From: Rudaea sp. 3F27F6
GTDB lineage: Bacteria > Pseudomonadota > Gammaproteobacteria > Xanthomonadales > Rhodanobacteraceae
Length of the DNA stretch: 64,000 nt
Assembly (NCBI RefSeq): GCF_005503555.1
Contig: NZ_SCNG01000002.1
Span: 620,001 to 684,000, forward strand
Direction: 5' to 3'
The notes beneath the pieces are model-generated. The model worked only from the letters and a program-made list of their open reading frames with translations, was not told where the DNA came from and searched no databases. A program made the translations under genes and the position numbers. Shown in pieces: positions 9,338 through 18,433 of this stretch. Position 1 is the first letter of the stretch; each line of letters opens with the position of its first letter.

Positions 9338-10027
9338 ATGGCAGAACGCATTCTCCTCGTTGAAGATGACCCCCGCCTCGCCGAGATGCTTGTCGAGTAT
9401 CTCGCCAAGGCGGGCTTTCGCGTGGACGTGGCGTCGACCGGCGCCATTGCGCTGCAAAAACTCGCCGCGGTTCCGCACGATGCCGTCGTGCTCGATCTGA
9501 TGCTGCCCGACATGGACGGTCTCGACGTCTGCCGCCAGTCACGCGTCAAGTCCGATGTGCCGATCCTGATGCTTACCGCGCGCGGCGACGCGATGGACCG
9601 CATCGTCGGACTCGAAATCGGCGCAGACGACTATCTGCCGAAGCCGTTCGAACCGCGTGAACTGCTCGCACGTCTGCGCTCTATCCTGCGCCGGCGCGGT
9701 CGCCCTTATCCTGCCGAAGAGGTCATGTCGTTTGGCCGCCTGGAGATCGATCGCGCCGGCCGCAGCGTGCGTCTCGACGGCAGTCCGCGCGAGATCACGT
9801 CGTATCAGTTCGCCCTGCTCGTTGCGCTCGCCGAAAACGCGGGCCGCGTGCTGTCGCGCGAAGCGTTGCTCGATCTGGTCAAAGGAGAACAATTGGAAGC
9901 GTTCGACCGTTCGATCGACGTGCACATCTCGCGCATCCGCGCGGCGATCGAGGACGAACCGAAGCAGCCGCGGCGCATCATCACCGTGCGCGGCACCGGC
10001 TACGTGTTCGCCAAGGCGCAGAGTTGA
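9338..10027 (+). CDS. OmpR/PhoB-family response regulator
   Basis: 229 aa. The receiver domain has the acidic pocket VEDD (9-11), phospho-acceptor Asp53 (VVLDLMLPDMDG), the Thr of MLTARG and Lys of LPKPFEP. A winged-helix DNA-binding domain occupies about residues 128-226 and ends RGTGYVFAK, like RstA and CpxR. It overlaps the histidine kinase by 4 bases if the kinase uses its TTG start, a classic coupled two-component operon. The Spy-like gene upstream suggests envelope or metal stress as the input. Confidence 0.93.
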   Translation: MAERILLVEDDPRLAEMLVEYLAKAGFRVDVASTGAIALQKLAAVPHDAVVLDLMLPDMDGLDVCRQSRVKSDVPILMLTARGDAMDRIVGLEIGADDYLPKPFEPRELLARLRSILRRRGRPYPAEEVMSFGRLEIDRAGRSVRLDGSPREITSYQFALLVALAENAGRVLSREALLDLVKGEQLEAFDRSIDVHISRIRAAIEDEPKQPRRIITVRGTGYVFAKAQS

Positions 10028-11031
10028 ACCGCATGTCGCATCTGCACACGCGTTTCTTCCTCACCCTGCTCGGCAGCCTCGCCGCGTTTGCGCTCGGCGG
10101 CGTCGTGTTCATGCACGTCGACGACGGCAGTCCGCTCGTGCACGGCATCCACTCTTTCGTCATCTTCCCCGCGCTCGCGTTGTGCATCACGCTCGCAACC
10201 TATCCGCTCACGCGGCGTCTGACCAAACGCCTGGAGAGGCTGGAACGCGCGGTCGAATCGCTCGGCTCGGGCAATCTTTCCGCGCGCGTGCAGGTCAAGG
10301 GCAAGGACGAAGTGGCGCGGCTTGCCGCGAGCTTCAACCGCGCCGCCGACCGCATCGAAGCACTGGTCGGCGCGCACAAGACCCTGCTCGCCAACGCCTC
10401 GCACGAGCTGCGCACGCCGCTCGCGCGCATTCGCCTCTCCGCCGAATTGATGAAGGAATTCGCCGATCCGCGGCGCAAGGCCGGCCTGGAGCAGGACATT
10501 GCCGAACTCGATCAACTGATCGGTGAGATTCTGCTCGCCAGCCGGCTCGACGCAGTTCCGACCCTCGGCATCGACGAAGAGATCGATCTGCTCGGCCTTG
10601 CCGCCGAAGAATGCTCGCACTACGACGACATGCAGCTCGACGGCTCGCATGTGGTATTGCGCGGCGACTCGCGGCTGCTGCGCCGCATGTTGCGCAACCT
10701 CTTGGAGAACGCGCAGCGCCACGGTGTGCCGCCGATTCAAGTCGACATCACTGCGGACGACGCGACCGCGGAAATCACAGTCCGCGACCGCGGCGCGGCC
10801 ATTCCTTCCGATCAAGCCGCGCACTTGTTCGAACCGTTCTACCGGCGCGCGGAGGCCGCGAGCGGCCATGCCGGCGCCGGACTCGGCCTCGCCCTCGTCA
10901 GGCAAATCGCCGAGCGCCACGACGGCAGCGCGGGCTATCGCGCGAACGCAGACGGCAGCAATGCGTTCTTCGTCGAGCTGCCGCTCTCGCCCCGGGCCGC
11001 ATCGGCGGCAACGCTGCGGGATACGTTGTAG
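10024..11031 (+). CDS. Sensor histidine kinase with a very short periplasmic loop
   Basis: 335 aa from TTG 10024, which overlaps the regulator stop; ATG 10033 is the alternative start. Two membrane helices at about 11-30 and 43-62 leave only about 12 outside residues. HAMP follows (about 62-115), then HisKA with His127 ([15 protein letters not shown]) and an HATPase_c domain ([25 protein letters not shown]). With almost no periplasmic domain, it may sense through its membrane part or a partner protein such as the Spy-like product of 8807. Confidence 0.92.
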   Translation: MNRMSHLHTRFFLTLLGSLAAFALGGVVFMHVDDGSPLVHGIHSFVIFPALALCITLATYPLTRRLTKRLERLERAVESLGSGNLSARVQVKGKDEVARLAASFNRAADRIEALVGAHKTLLANASHELRTPLARIRLSAELMKEFADPRRKAGLEQDIAELDQLIGEILLASRLDAVPTLGIDEEIDLLGLAAEECSHYDDMQLDGSHVVLRGDSRLLRRMLRNLLENAQRHGVPPIQVDITADDATAEITVRDRGAAIPSDQAAHLFEPFYRRAEAASGHAGAGLGLALVRQIAERHDGSAGYRANADGSNAFFVELPLSPRAASAATLRDTL

Positions 11032-11074
11032 GATGGCACTCGACATCCGCCGCAACTTAAGCCGACACCTCCGC

Positions 11075-12595
11075 ATGAACCGCACATCGCCCGAGCTATC
11101 CATTCGCCAGATCGCCCACTACATCGACGGCCGCGAAGTCGTCGGCAACAGCGAGCGCCACAGCGACGTATTCGACCCGGCGCTCGGCAGCGTCACCGGC
11201 CAGGTCGCGCTCGCCGGCACGGACGAAGTCGATGCAGCCGTCGCCGCGGCGCGCACAGCGTTTCCCGCGTGGAGCGAAACGCCACCGCTCAAGCGCGCGC
11301 GCATCCTGTTCGCGTTCAAGGCGCTGCTCGACGCGCACCAGGACGAATTCGCCGAACTGATCACGCGCGAGCACGGCAAGGTTTTCTCCGACGCGAAGGG
11401 CGAGATCACGCGCGGCATCGAAGTGGTCGAGTTCGCCTGCGCCGCACCGCATCTGCTCAAAGGCCAGTACACCGACCAGATCGGCGGCGGCATCGACAAC
11501 TACAGCCTGCGCCAGCCGCTCGGCGTCGTCGCCGGCATCACGCCGTTCAATTTCCCGTTCATGGTGCCGCTGTGGATGATTCCGATCGCATTGGCCTGCG
11601 GCAACACCTTCGTGCTGAAGCCGTCCGAGCGCGATCCCTCGCCGTCGCTGCTGATCGCGAAACTGCTCAAGCAAGCCGGCCTGCCCGATGGCGTATTCAA
11701 CGTCGTCCAGGGTGACAAGACTGCGGTCGATGCGCTGATCGCGCATGCCGACGTGGCCGCGCTGTCCTTCGTCGGCTCGACGCCGATCGCCGAATACATC
11801 TACGCGCAGGGAACCGCACGCGGCAAACGCGTGCAGGCTCTCGGCGGCGCGAAGAACCACTTGATCGTGATGCCCGATGCCGATCTCGACCAGGCCGTCG
11901 ACGCACTGATCGGCGCCGGCTACGGCTCCGCCGGCGAGCGCTGCATGGCGATTTCAGTCGCGGTCGCGGTCGGCGACGTCGCCGACGAACTGGTCGACCG
12001 GCTCGCCGCGCGCGTGAAGGCGCTGAAGATCGGCAGCGGCATGGACGCGCAGGTCGAAATGGGCCCGTTGGTCACCGCGACGCATCGCGACAAGGTCACC
12101 GGTTACATCGACGCCGGCGTGGCCGAAGGCGCCAGGCTCGTCGTCGACGGGCGCAATCACGTGGTCAACGGACACGAAGACGGATTCTTTCTCGGCGGCA
12201 CGCTGTTCGACCATGTCGAGCCCGGCATGAAGATCCATCGCGAGGAAATCTTCGGCCCCGTGCTCGGCATCGTGCGCGTGGCCGATTTCGCCAGCGCGGT
12301 CGAACTGATCAATGCGCACGAGTTCGGCAACGGCGTGTCGTGCTACACCTCGGACGGCGGTGTCGCGCGTGCGTTCGCACGGCAGATCAAGTGCGGCATG
12401 GTCGGCATCAATGTGCCGATCCCGGTGCCGATGGCATGGCATTCGTTCGGCGGCTGGAAACGCTCGCTGTTCGGCGACCAGCACATCTATGGCGAAGAAG
12501 GCGTGCGCTTCTACACGCGCTACAAGAGCGTGATGCAGCGTTGGCCCGATTCGATCGCCAAAGGCGCGCAGTTCACGATGCCGGTCGCTCACTGA
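11075..12595 (+). CDS. mmsA: CoA-acylating methylmalonate-semialdehyde dehydrogenase
   Basis: 506-aa aldehyde dehydrogenase of the MmsA branch, which converts methylmalonate semialdehyde to propionyl-CoA in valine degradation. Seen: [16 protein letters not shown], the NAD-binding [25 protein letters not shown] (typical of MmsA, where other ALDHs have a catalytic Glu region) and the catalytic Cys in [13 protein letters not shown]. Start ATG 11075 gives MNRTSPELS. It is 44 bases after the kinase gene but functionally unrelated. No other val genes are nearby. Confidence 0.92.
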   Translation: MNRTSPELSIRQIAHYIDGREVVGNSERHSDVFDPALGSVTGQVALAGTDEVDAAVAAARTAFPAWSETPPLKRARILFAFKALLDAHQDEFAELITREHGKVFSDAKGEITRGIEVVEFACAAPHLLKGQYTDQIGGGIDNYSLRQPLGVVAGITPFNFPFMVPLWMIPIALACGNTFVLKPSERDPSPSLLIAKLLKQAGLPDGVFNVVQGDKTAVDALIAHADVAALSFVGSTPIAEYIYAQGTARGKRVQALGGAKNHLIVMPDADLDQAVDALIGAGYGSAGERCMAISVAVAVGDVADELVDRLAARVKALKIGSGMDAQVEMGPLVTATHRDKVTGYIDAGVAEGARLVVDGRNHVVNGHEDGFFLGGTLFDHVEPGMKIHREEIFGPVLGIVRVADFASAVELINAHEFGNGVSCYTSDGGVARAFARQIKCGMVGINVPIPVPMAWHSFGGWKRSLFGDQHIYGEEGVRFYTRYKSVMQRWPDSIAKGAQFTMPVAH

Positions 12596-12730
12596 GCGCA
12601 GCGTCGTAGAGCTGGGTCGCCGTGGCGCAATTCATTGCGCCCGGTTTTTCACACACGAATCGACATTCGGGCTCGATAAATCGAGCTGCTACGGCCCGTG
12701 CTTAGCGCGAACGACGCGGATGACGCATCG

Positions 12731-14032
12731 TCAATTCGATCGCGCCGCCCATTCCGCCGCGCCGTGCCCGGCGATCTTTCCGCTGGCGAAGCAGGCCGTA
12801 AGCAGATAGCCACCGGTCGGCGCTTCCCAATCGATCATCTCGCCCGCGCAGAACGTGCCGGGCAGCGCCTCGAGCATCAGGCTCGCGTTCAACGCGGCGA
12901 AGCGCACACCGCCAGCCGTGCTGATCGCTTCGTCGAGCGGCCGCGCGCGGAGCAGATGCAGCGGCAGTGCTTTGATCACGCGGGCGAGGCGCTCGGGATT
13001 CTGCATCTCGTCCTTGGTGAGTAGTTCGTAGAGCAATCCGGCCTTGACTCCGTCGATGCCCGCGTGGCGGCGCAGATGCTCGCTGAGCGTGCGCTTGCCG
13101 CGCGGCTGCGCAAGATCGCGCGCAAGCCGGCCGATCTCGCGGTTCGGCGCGAGATCGAGATGGATTGTCGCGCCACCGCGCGCGGCAATCTCGTCGCGCA
13201 ACTCGGCGCTCAGGGCATAGATCAAACTGCCTTCGACGCCGGTCGCGGTCACGACGAATTCGCCCTGGCGGCGCACAGTTTCCCCGTTGGCGAGGCGCCG
13301 TTCGATCACGACCGGCTTGATCGGCTGGCCGGCGTATTTGCCGGCAAAGATTTCGCTCCAGCCCTCGCGGCCGTCGCGCACGACGTCGAAGCCGCAGTTG
13401 GCCGGCTGCAGCGGCGCGAGATCGATCGCGCGCGCTTCGAGCAGCGGCACCCACGAACCGTCCGAGCCGAGCACCGGCCAACTGCCGCCGCCGAGGGCGA
13501 GCACGACCGCGTCGGCCTCGACGGCGAGTTCTTCGTCTTCATTGGCGAAGCGCAGCGCGCCGTCGTCGTGCCAGCCGAGCCAGCGTTGGTGTACGTGAAA
13601 ACCGACACCGCTCGCGCGCAGGCGCCGCACCCAGCCGCGCAGCAGCGGCGCGGCCTTGAGATCGTTCGGAAACACGCGGCCCGACGTGCCGACAAACGTC
13701 TCGACGCCGAGTCCGCGCGCCCATGCGCGCAGAGCCTCGGCATCGAATTTTTCCAGCCACGCGCGCAGCTCGCCGGTGCGCTCGCGATAGCGCGCAACGA
13801 ATTCATCGAACGGATCGGAATGGGTCAGATTGAGGCCGCCCTTGCCCGCGATCAGGAACTTGCGCCCGACCGAACCCATGCGCTCGTAAACATCGACGGC
13901 CGCGCCGGCAGCGCGCGCCGTCTCCGCGGCCATCAGGCCGGCCGGTCCGCCGCCGATGATCGCGACCCTGCGCCGGCCACTTCCCTGCTCGGGCGCGGAC
14001 TTGGCCGCCGTTCCTTCGTCACTTTCCCGCAT
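12731..14032 (-). CDS. FAD-dependent flavoprotein of the HI0933/PP_4765 type
   Basis: 433 aa. The FAD-binding Rossmann motif GGGPAGLMAAETA lies at about 27-39, followed by the family-specific RKFLIAGKGGLNLTHS and GRVFPNDLKAAPLL; the C-terminal GGVRFAALNASLMLEALPG and GEMIDWEAPTGGYLLT segment closes the FAD site. This matches the PP_4765-like branch of the HI0933/BaiN flavoproteins (TIGR03862 in my recollection). The reaction is not established. Convergent with mmsA. Confidence 0.85.
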   Translation of the reverse strand: MRESDEGTAAKSAPEQGSGRRRVAIIGGGPAGLMAAETARAAGAAVDVYERMGSVGRKFLIAGKGGLNLTHSDPFDEFVARYRERTGELRAWLEKFDAEALRAWARGLGVETFVGTSGRVFPNDLKAAPLLRGWVRRLRASGVGFHVHQRWLGWHDDGALRFANEDEELAVEADAVVLALGGGSWPVLGSDGSWVPLLEARAIDLAPLQPANCGFDVVRDGREGWSEIFAGKYAGQPIKPVVIERRLANGETVRRQGEFVVTATGVEGSLIYALSAELRDEIAARGGATIHLDLAPNREIGRLARDLAQPRGKRTLSEHLRRHAGIDGVKAGLLYELLTKDEMQNPERLARVIKALPLHLLRARPLDEAISTAGGVRFAALNASLMLEALPGTFCAGEMIDWEAPTGGYLLTACFASGKIAGHGAAEWAARSN

Positions 14033-14117
14033 CGTTCGATCCGCACCGCCTCAAGCCGCCCGGCCGGGCGGCGGCGTAATCTACCATCGCAAGCCGGCCG
14101 AATGGCGCGGCGTGGCC

Positions 14118-14408
14118 TCAAAAGCGGAAACCGCGCGTGGCAAACCAGACCCAGAACACGGCGATCGCGAGATGCGCGAGCTTGCGCGTGGCGCGCCAGA
14201 CGAGGAATCCGCCGAACACGGCCGCGATCACGATCAGCCATTTGTTCAAGTCCATGCCGCCGGCACCAGACGCGGCGTTCTGCCGGCCTGCCGACGCATC
14301 CGCATAGGCCGCCTGGACCGCCTCGAAACCGCCCGCAAAGCCGTCGCGCTTCACCCCGTCCTGGACGCGGCGCACCGTATCGGTCAGGGTCGTCATTGCC
14401 ATGCTCAT
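14118..14408 (-). CDS. Small membrane-anchored protein
   Basis: 96 aa from ATG 14408, chosen because GGAG lies 6 bases upstream; an alternative in-frame start exists further upstream. An amphipathic Thr/Lys-rich first half is followed by one or two membrane helices at about 54-85 (WLIVIAAVFGGFLVW, AHLAIAVFWVWFA). Not recognised. It lies 85 bases before the flavoprotein gene on the same strand and may be co-transcribed. Confidence 0.6.
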   Translation of the reverse strand: MSMAMTTLTDTVRRVQDGVKRDGFAGGFEAVQAAYADASAGRQNAASGAGGMDLNKWLIVIAAVFGGFLVWRATRKLAHLAIAVFWVWFATRGFRF

Positions 14409-14607
14409 GCTCGTCTCCGTGATCGCGCGAAGCCATCGCGCCGTGGACACAGCATCGGCGATCGCGGCGCCGCCCGGCAGTCGCGCACGTCAGTAGCGTG
14501 CAATGACAATCGTCATCCTGCGCGGACGCAGCGTTCCATCGGTGAGATTGAATCGATGCGACGGCGGACGCATGCTATCGGTTCCTTCCCCCTTTCGAGC
14601 AAACACC

Positions 14608-15249
14608 ATGATCATTGCCCTGTTCGGTGCCGGCGGCCACGTCGGCCACGGCATCCTCGACGAAGCGCTGGCACGCGGCCACGAAGTCGTCGCCATCGTG
14701 CGCGATCCGGCGCGCGCGAAAATCGACAACCCCAAAGTCAAAGTCGTTGCCGGCGACGTCGGCAACCCGGCGACTTACGCCACGGCGCTGCACGGCGTCG
14801 ACGCGGCAATTGCGAGCGTTTCCGGCCGCCGCGACGCCGACGCGGGTCTGATCCCGAAATACGCCGCGACCCTGCTCGACGCGCTGCCCGCCGCGGGCGT
14901 CAAGCGTTTCGTCTGGGTCGGCGGCGCCGGCAGCCTCGAAACCGCACCGGGCGTCACCGTCGCCTCGTCGCCGCAGTTCCCGAAGGAATGGCTGCCCGAA
15001 GCGACCGCGCAGGCCGAAGCACTTGCCGTCTTCCGCGCCTCCAAAGCGAACATCGACTGGACTTATGTTAGTCCGGCCGCCCTGCTCGTCGACGGCGAGC
15101 GCAGCGGCCAGTACCGTATCGGCGGCGATCAGCTGCTGGTCGATGCGAGCGGCAACAGCCGGATCACCATTCCCGACTATGCGATCGCCATCCTCGATCG
15201 CGTCGAGAAGAACGACAAGTCGCATCAGCGCATCACGGTGGCGTACTAA
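14608..15249 (+). CDS. NAD(P)-binding NmrA-like oxidoreductase
   Basis: 213 aa from ATG 14608. The N-terminus MIIALFGAGGHVGHGI is the GxxGxxG dinucleotide-binding loop of the atypical short-chain dehydrogenase/NmrA group; HEVVAIVRDPARAK follows as usual. FVWVGGAGSL and the late DWTYVSPAALL are also typical. The catalytic Tyr-x3-Lys pair is absent, as in regulators or quinone-reductase-like members. The next gene begins 2 bases after the stop, so the two form an operon. Confidence 0.82.
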   Translation: MIIALFGAGGHVGHGILDEALARGHEVVAIVRDPARAKIDNPKVKVVAGDVGNPATYATALHGVDAAIASVSGRRDADAGLIPKYAATLLDALPAAGVKRFVWVGGAGSLETAPGVTVASSPQFPKEWLPEATAQAEALAVFRASKANIDWTYVSPAALLVDGERSGQYRIGGDQLLVDASGNSRITIPDYAIAILDRVEKNDKSHQRITVAY

Positions 15250-15251
15250 AA

Positions 15252-16025
15252 GTGAGCTTCACGCGCATGCCCGCGCTCTTCGTCGGCCACGGCTCGCCGA
15301 TGAACGCGATCGAGGACAACGCCTTTACGCGCGGCTGGCGGGAGCTGGCCGCGCGTTTGCCGAAACCCAAGGCGATCCTGTGCGTCTCGGCGCATTGGGA
15401 GACGCGCGGCACGGGCGTCTGCAACGCGGCGCAGCCACAGACGATCCACGATTTCTACGGCTTTCCGCAGGCGCTGTTCGACGTGCGCTATCCGGCGCCG
15501 GGCGATCCGGCACTCGCGCAACGCATCGCCGCCCTGGTGAAAAGTGTAAAAGTACAGCCGACGCCGGAATGGGGCCTCGACCACGGCGCGTGGAGCGTGC
15601 TCCAGGTGATGTATCCCGACGCCGACGTGCCGACCCTGCAATTGAGCATCGACACGTCGCAGCCCGGCGCGTTCCATGCGGCGCTCGGCCGAGAACTTGC
15701 CGCACTGCGCGACGATGGCGTGCTGATTCTCGGCAGCGGCAACATCGTGCACAACCTGCGCACACTGAATTTTCGCGATCCTAAGCCTACCGACTGGGCC
15801 GTGCGCTTCGATGAAACGGTGCGCGCACGCATCGCCGCCGGGCGCATCGACGATCTCTGCGACTGGCGCTCGCTCGACCGCGAGGCCGCGCTTGCCGTGC
15901 CGACGCCCGAACACTATCTGCCGCTGCTCTACGTACTCGGCGCGCGCCGTAACGACGATGCGGTTTCGTTCCACAACGTCGGCTACTTCAGCACGATCTC
16001 GATGACCTCGGTGCTGGTCGGTTGA
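15252..16025 (+). CDS. ygiD: 4,5-DOPA-extradiol-dioxygenase-like enzyme
   Basis: 257-aa class III extradiol ring-cleavage enzyme fold. Metal ligands are visible: FVGHGSPM (His), AHWETRG (His), GLDHGAWSVL (His) and LGSGNIVHNLR. The start is GTG 15252 just after the previous stop; ATG 15267 (MPALFVGHG) is the alternative and fits the family equally well. Bacterial YgiD opens the ring of L-DOPA; the physiological substrate is unclear. Confidence 0.88.
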   Translation: MSFTRMPALFVGHGSPMNAIEDNAFTRGWRELAARLPKPKAILCVSAHWETRGTGVCNAAQPQTIHDFYGFPQALFDVRYPAPGDPALAQRIAALVKSVKVQPTPEWGLDHGAWSVLQVMYPDADVPTLQLSIDTSQPGAFHAALGRELAALRDDGVLILGSGNIVHNLRTLNFRDPKPTDWAVRFDETVRARIAAGRIDDLCDWRSLDREAALAVPTPEHYLPLLYVLGARRNDDAVSFHNVGYFSTISMTSVLVG

Positions 16026-16048
16026 CGCCTGCTTCAACACAACGACGC

Positions 16049-16080
16049 TTGACTCTGGACTGCAGTCCAGAGTCCATACT
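16049..16080 (+). promoter_or_regulatory. MerR/ZntR-type operator-promoter of copLAB
   Basis: TTGACT at 16049-16054 and CATACT at 16075-16080 are separated by an overlong 20-bp spacer filled by the perfect palindrome at 16052-16073 (ACTCTGGACTG / CAGTCCAGAGT). This is the layout of MerR-family metal promoters, and the half-site closely resembles the E. coli zntA site for ZntR. It ends 61 bases before copL. Confidence 0.8.
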
Positions 16081-16140
16081 GCGCGGCCCGCGTCTTCTCG
16101 ATTCGTTGAGTCCGCCCGTCCGGAACGGTAAGCTCGTCAC

Positions 16141-16542
16141 ATGGTTTTCTCCCTGAGCACCTTGCGCCACCGCCTGCTTATGCACCGCCTGTTTGCGGTG
16201 CTGTGGCTGCTGCTCGGTGCGAGTGCGCTGCTGCCTCAATCGGCAGCAACGAAACCGGCGGCGGCGCACTCTGGGCATCACGCACATGTCGCGCACGCAG
16301 CCGCACATGCGCACTGCCATATGCAGCCCGCCTCCGCGTGTAACGAGGACCATGCAGGCGCCGCGTCGTGCTGTTCGGACGGCGGTTCGTGCACCTGCTC
16401 GGCGACCTGCAGCCTGCCGATCGCACTGACCTTCCAGCGCCTCTGGATCGGCTATTCCGCGCCCGAAACGTTTGCGTCAATGGGATCTCCGCCCGTACCG
16501 ACACGCGGCCACGGTCCGCCATTGCGGCCGCCGGCCGCCTGA
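16141..16542 (+). CDS. copL: CopL-like copper-binding regulatory protein
   Basis: 133 aa. A signal-like hydrophobic N-terminus (LFAVLWLLLGASALLP) is followed by a His/Cys-rich stretch (HSGHHAHVAHAAAHAHCH, then CCSDGGSCTCSATC) able to bind copper. The C-terminus ends PPLRPPAA, a CopL hallmark in xanthomonads, where copL precedes copAB and is needed for their copper induction. Here the gene precedes copA by 97 bases and lies behind a MerR-type promoter. Confidence 0.82.
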   Translation: MVFSLSTLRHRLLMHRLFAVLWLLLGASALLPQSAATKPAAAHSGHHAHVAHAAAHAHCHMQPASACNEDHAGAASCCSDGGSCTCSATCSLPIALTFQRLWIGYSAPETFASMGSPPVPTRGHGPPLRPPAA

Positions 16543-16639
16543 TTCTCGCTCGCCGTTCCACGCAACCGCGCCGTTGGCGCGCGGTGCACGCACACGGTCG
16601 CAAGACTTTGCGCGACCTGTATTTATCCGAGAGAGAACC

Positions 16640-18433
16640 ATGACATCCATCTTCATCCCGCCGCGCCCGGATTTGGCGCGGCGACGTTTCGTCCAGGGCC
16701 TTGCGCTCGGCGCGGCCGGCGCCGGACTCGGTTGGCCGCGCGCGTCGTTGCGCGCAGAGACGCCCGCCTCCGCCCAGCCCGGCATATTGACCGGCACCGA
16801 CTTCGCCCTCGACATCGCCGAAACCCAGGTCAACTTCACCGGCCGCACGCGCCCAGCGACCACGGTTAACGGCGGCGTGCCCGCGCCGATCCTGCGCTGG
16901 CGCGAAGGCACGACGGTGACGCTGCGCGTGACCAACCGCATGCGCACCTCGACCTCGATCCACTGGCACGGCATCATCCTGCCGGCCGATATGGACGGCG
17001 TGCCCGGCATCAGCTTCGCCGGCATCGATGCGGGCACCACATTCACCTACCGGTTTCCGGTGCGCCAGAGCGGCACGTACTGGTACCACGCGCATACGCG
17101 CTTCCAGGAACAGACCGGGCTGTACGGCGCGATCGTCATCGACCCGGCCGGCAACGACCGCGTGCACAGCGACCGCGAACACGTGGTCCTGCTCAGCGAC
17201 TGGACCGACGACGATCCCGAGCGCATCTACGCCCGCCTCAAGAAGCAGAGCAACTACTACAACTTCGCCCAGCCGACGGTCGGCGATTTCCTGCGCGACG
17301 CGCGCCGCAGCGGCCTCGGCAACGCTCTGGCCGAGCGCAAAATGTGGAACGAGATGCGCATGAACCCGACCGACCTCGCCGACGTCTCGGGCCATACCTA
17401 CACCTACCTGATGAACGGCACGGCGCCGGCCGGCAACTGGACCGGCCTGTTCCGCCGCGGCGAGCGCGTGCGCCTGCGTTTCGTCAACGGCTCGTCGTCG
17501 ACGATCTTCGACGTGCGCATTCCGGGACTGAAAATGACCGTCGTCGCAGCCGACGGCCAATACGTCGAACCGGTGACGATCGACGAATTCCGCATCGCCG
17601 CCGCCGAAACCTACGACGTCATCGTGGAACCGCAGGACGACCGCGCCTACACGCTGTTCGCACAGTCGATCGACCGCTCGGGCTTTGCCCGCGGCACGCT
17701 CGCGCCGCAGGCGGGGATGCAGGCCGAAGTGCCCGCGCTCGATCCGCGCCCCTGGCTCAGCATGGGCGACATGATGGGCGCGATGAGCATGGGCGGCGGC
17801 CACGACATGGGTGGCATGGATCACGCCGCAATGGGGCACGCGTCGATGCAGCACGACGGTATGGCGGGCATGCAGCACGACATGTCCGCGGCCAAATCCG
17901 CCGCGCCAGCGCCGCGCGTGCATCATGCGCGCACCGAGTACGGGCCAACCGTCGACATGCGCGTCGACACGCCGCGCACCAATCTCGACGATCCCGGCAT
18001 CGGCCTGCGCGGCAACGGGCGTCGCGTACTGACCTACGCCGACCTGCACACACCCGGCGGCGCGATCGACGCGCGCGCGCCGGGCCGCGAGATCGAACTG
18101 CATCTAACCGGCAATATGGAGCGCTTCATCTGGTCGTTCGACGGCCTGAAATTTTCCGACGCGGCGCCGGTGCATTTCCGCTACGGCGAACGCGTGCGCA
18201 TCGTTCTCGTCAACGACACGATGATGACCCATCCGATCCATCTGCACGGCATGTGGAGCGACCTGGAAAATCCCGACGGCGAATTCCAGGTGCGCAAGCA
18301 CACGATCATCGTACAGCCGGCGCAGCGCATCACCTACTCGGTGACTGCCGACGCGCTCGGCCGCTGGGCCTACCACTGTCACCTGCTCTATCACATGGAA
18401 GCGGGCATGTTCCGCGAAGTGGTGGTGTCATGA
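16640..18433 (+). CDS. copA: CopA multicopper oxidase, copper resistance
   Basis: 597-aa periplasmic multicopper oxidase exported by Tat (RRRFVQG in the signal). Copper-site motifs are complete: SIHWHGIILP, YWYHAHTRFQEQ, HPIHLHGMW and YHCHLLYHMEAGM. A Met/His-rich insert at about residues 373-415 (MGDMMGAM, GHDMGGMDHAAMGH and similar) is the copper-sequestering segment of PcoA/CopA-type oxidases. The stop overlaps the copB start (ATGA). Confidence 0.95.
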   Translation: MTSIFIPPRPDLARRRFVQGLALGAAGAGLGWPRASLRAETPASAQPGILTGTDFALDIAETQVNFTGRTRPATTVNGGVPAPILRWREGTTVTLRVTNRMRTSTSIHWHGIILPADMDGVPGISFAGIDAGTTFTYRFPVRQSGTYWYHAHTRFQEQTGLYGAIVIDPAGNDRVHSDREHVVLLSDWTDDDPERIYARLKKQSNYYNFAQPTVGDFLRDARRSGLGNALAERKMWNEMRMNPTDLADVSGHTYTYLMNGTAPAGNWTGLFRRGERVRLRFVNGSSSTIFDVRIPGLKMTVVAADGQYVEPVTIDEFRIAAAETYDVIVEPQDDRAYTLFAQSIDRSGFARGTLAPQAGMQAEVPALDPRPWLSMGDMMGAMSMGGGHDMGGMDHAAMGHASMQHDGMAGMQHDMSAAKSAAPAPRVHHARTEYGPTVDMRVDTPRTNLDDPGIGLRGNGRRVLTYADLHTPGGAIDARAPGREIELHLTGNMERFIWSFDGLKFSDAAPVHFRYGERVRIVLVNDTMMTHPIHLHGMWSDLENPDGEFQVRKHTIIVQPAQRITYSVTADALGRWAYHCHLLYHMEAGMFREVVVS

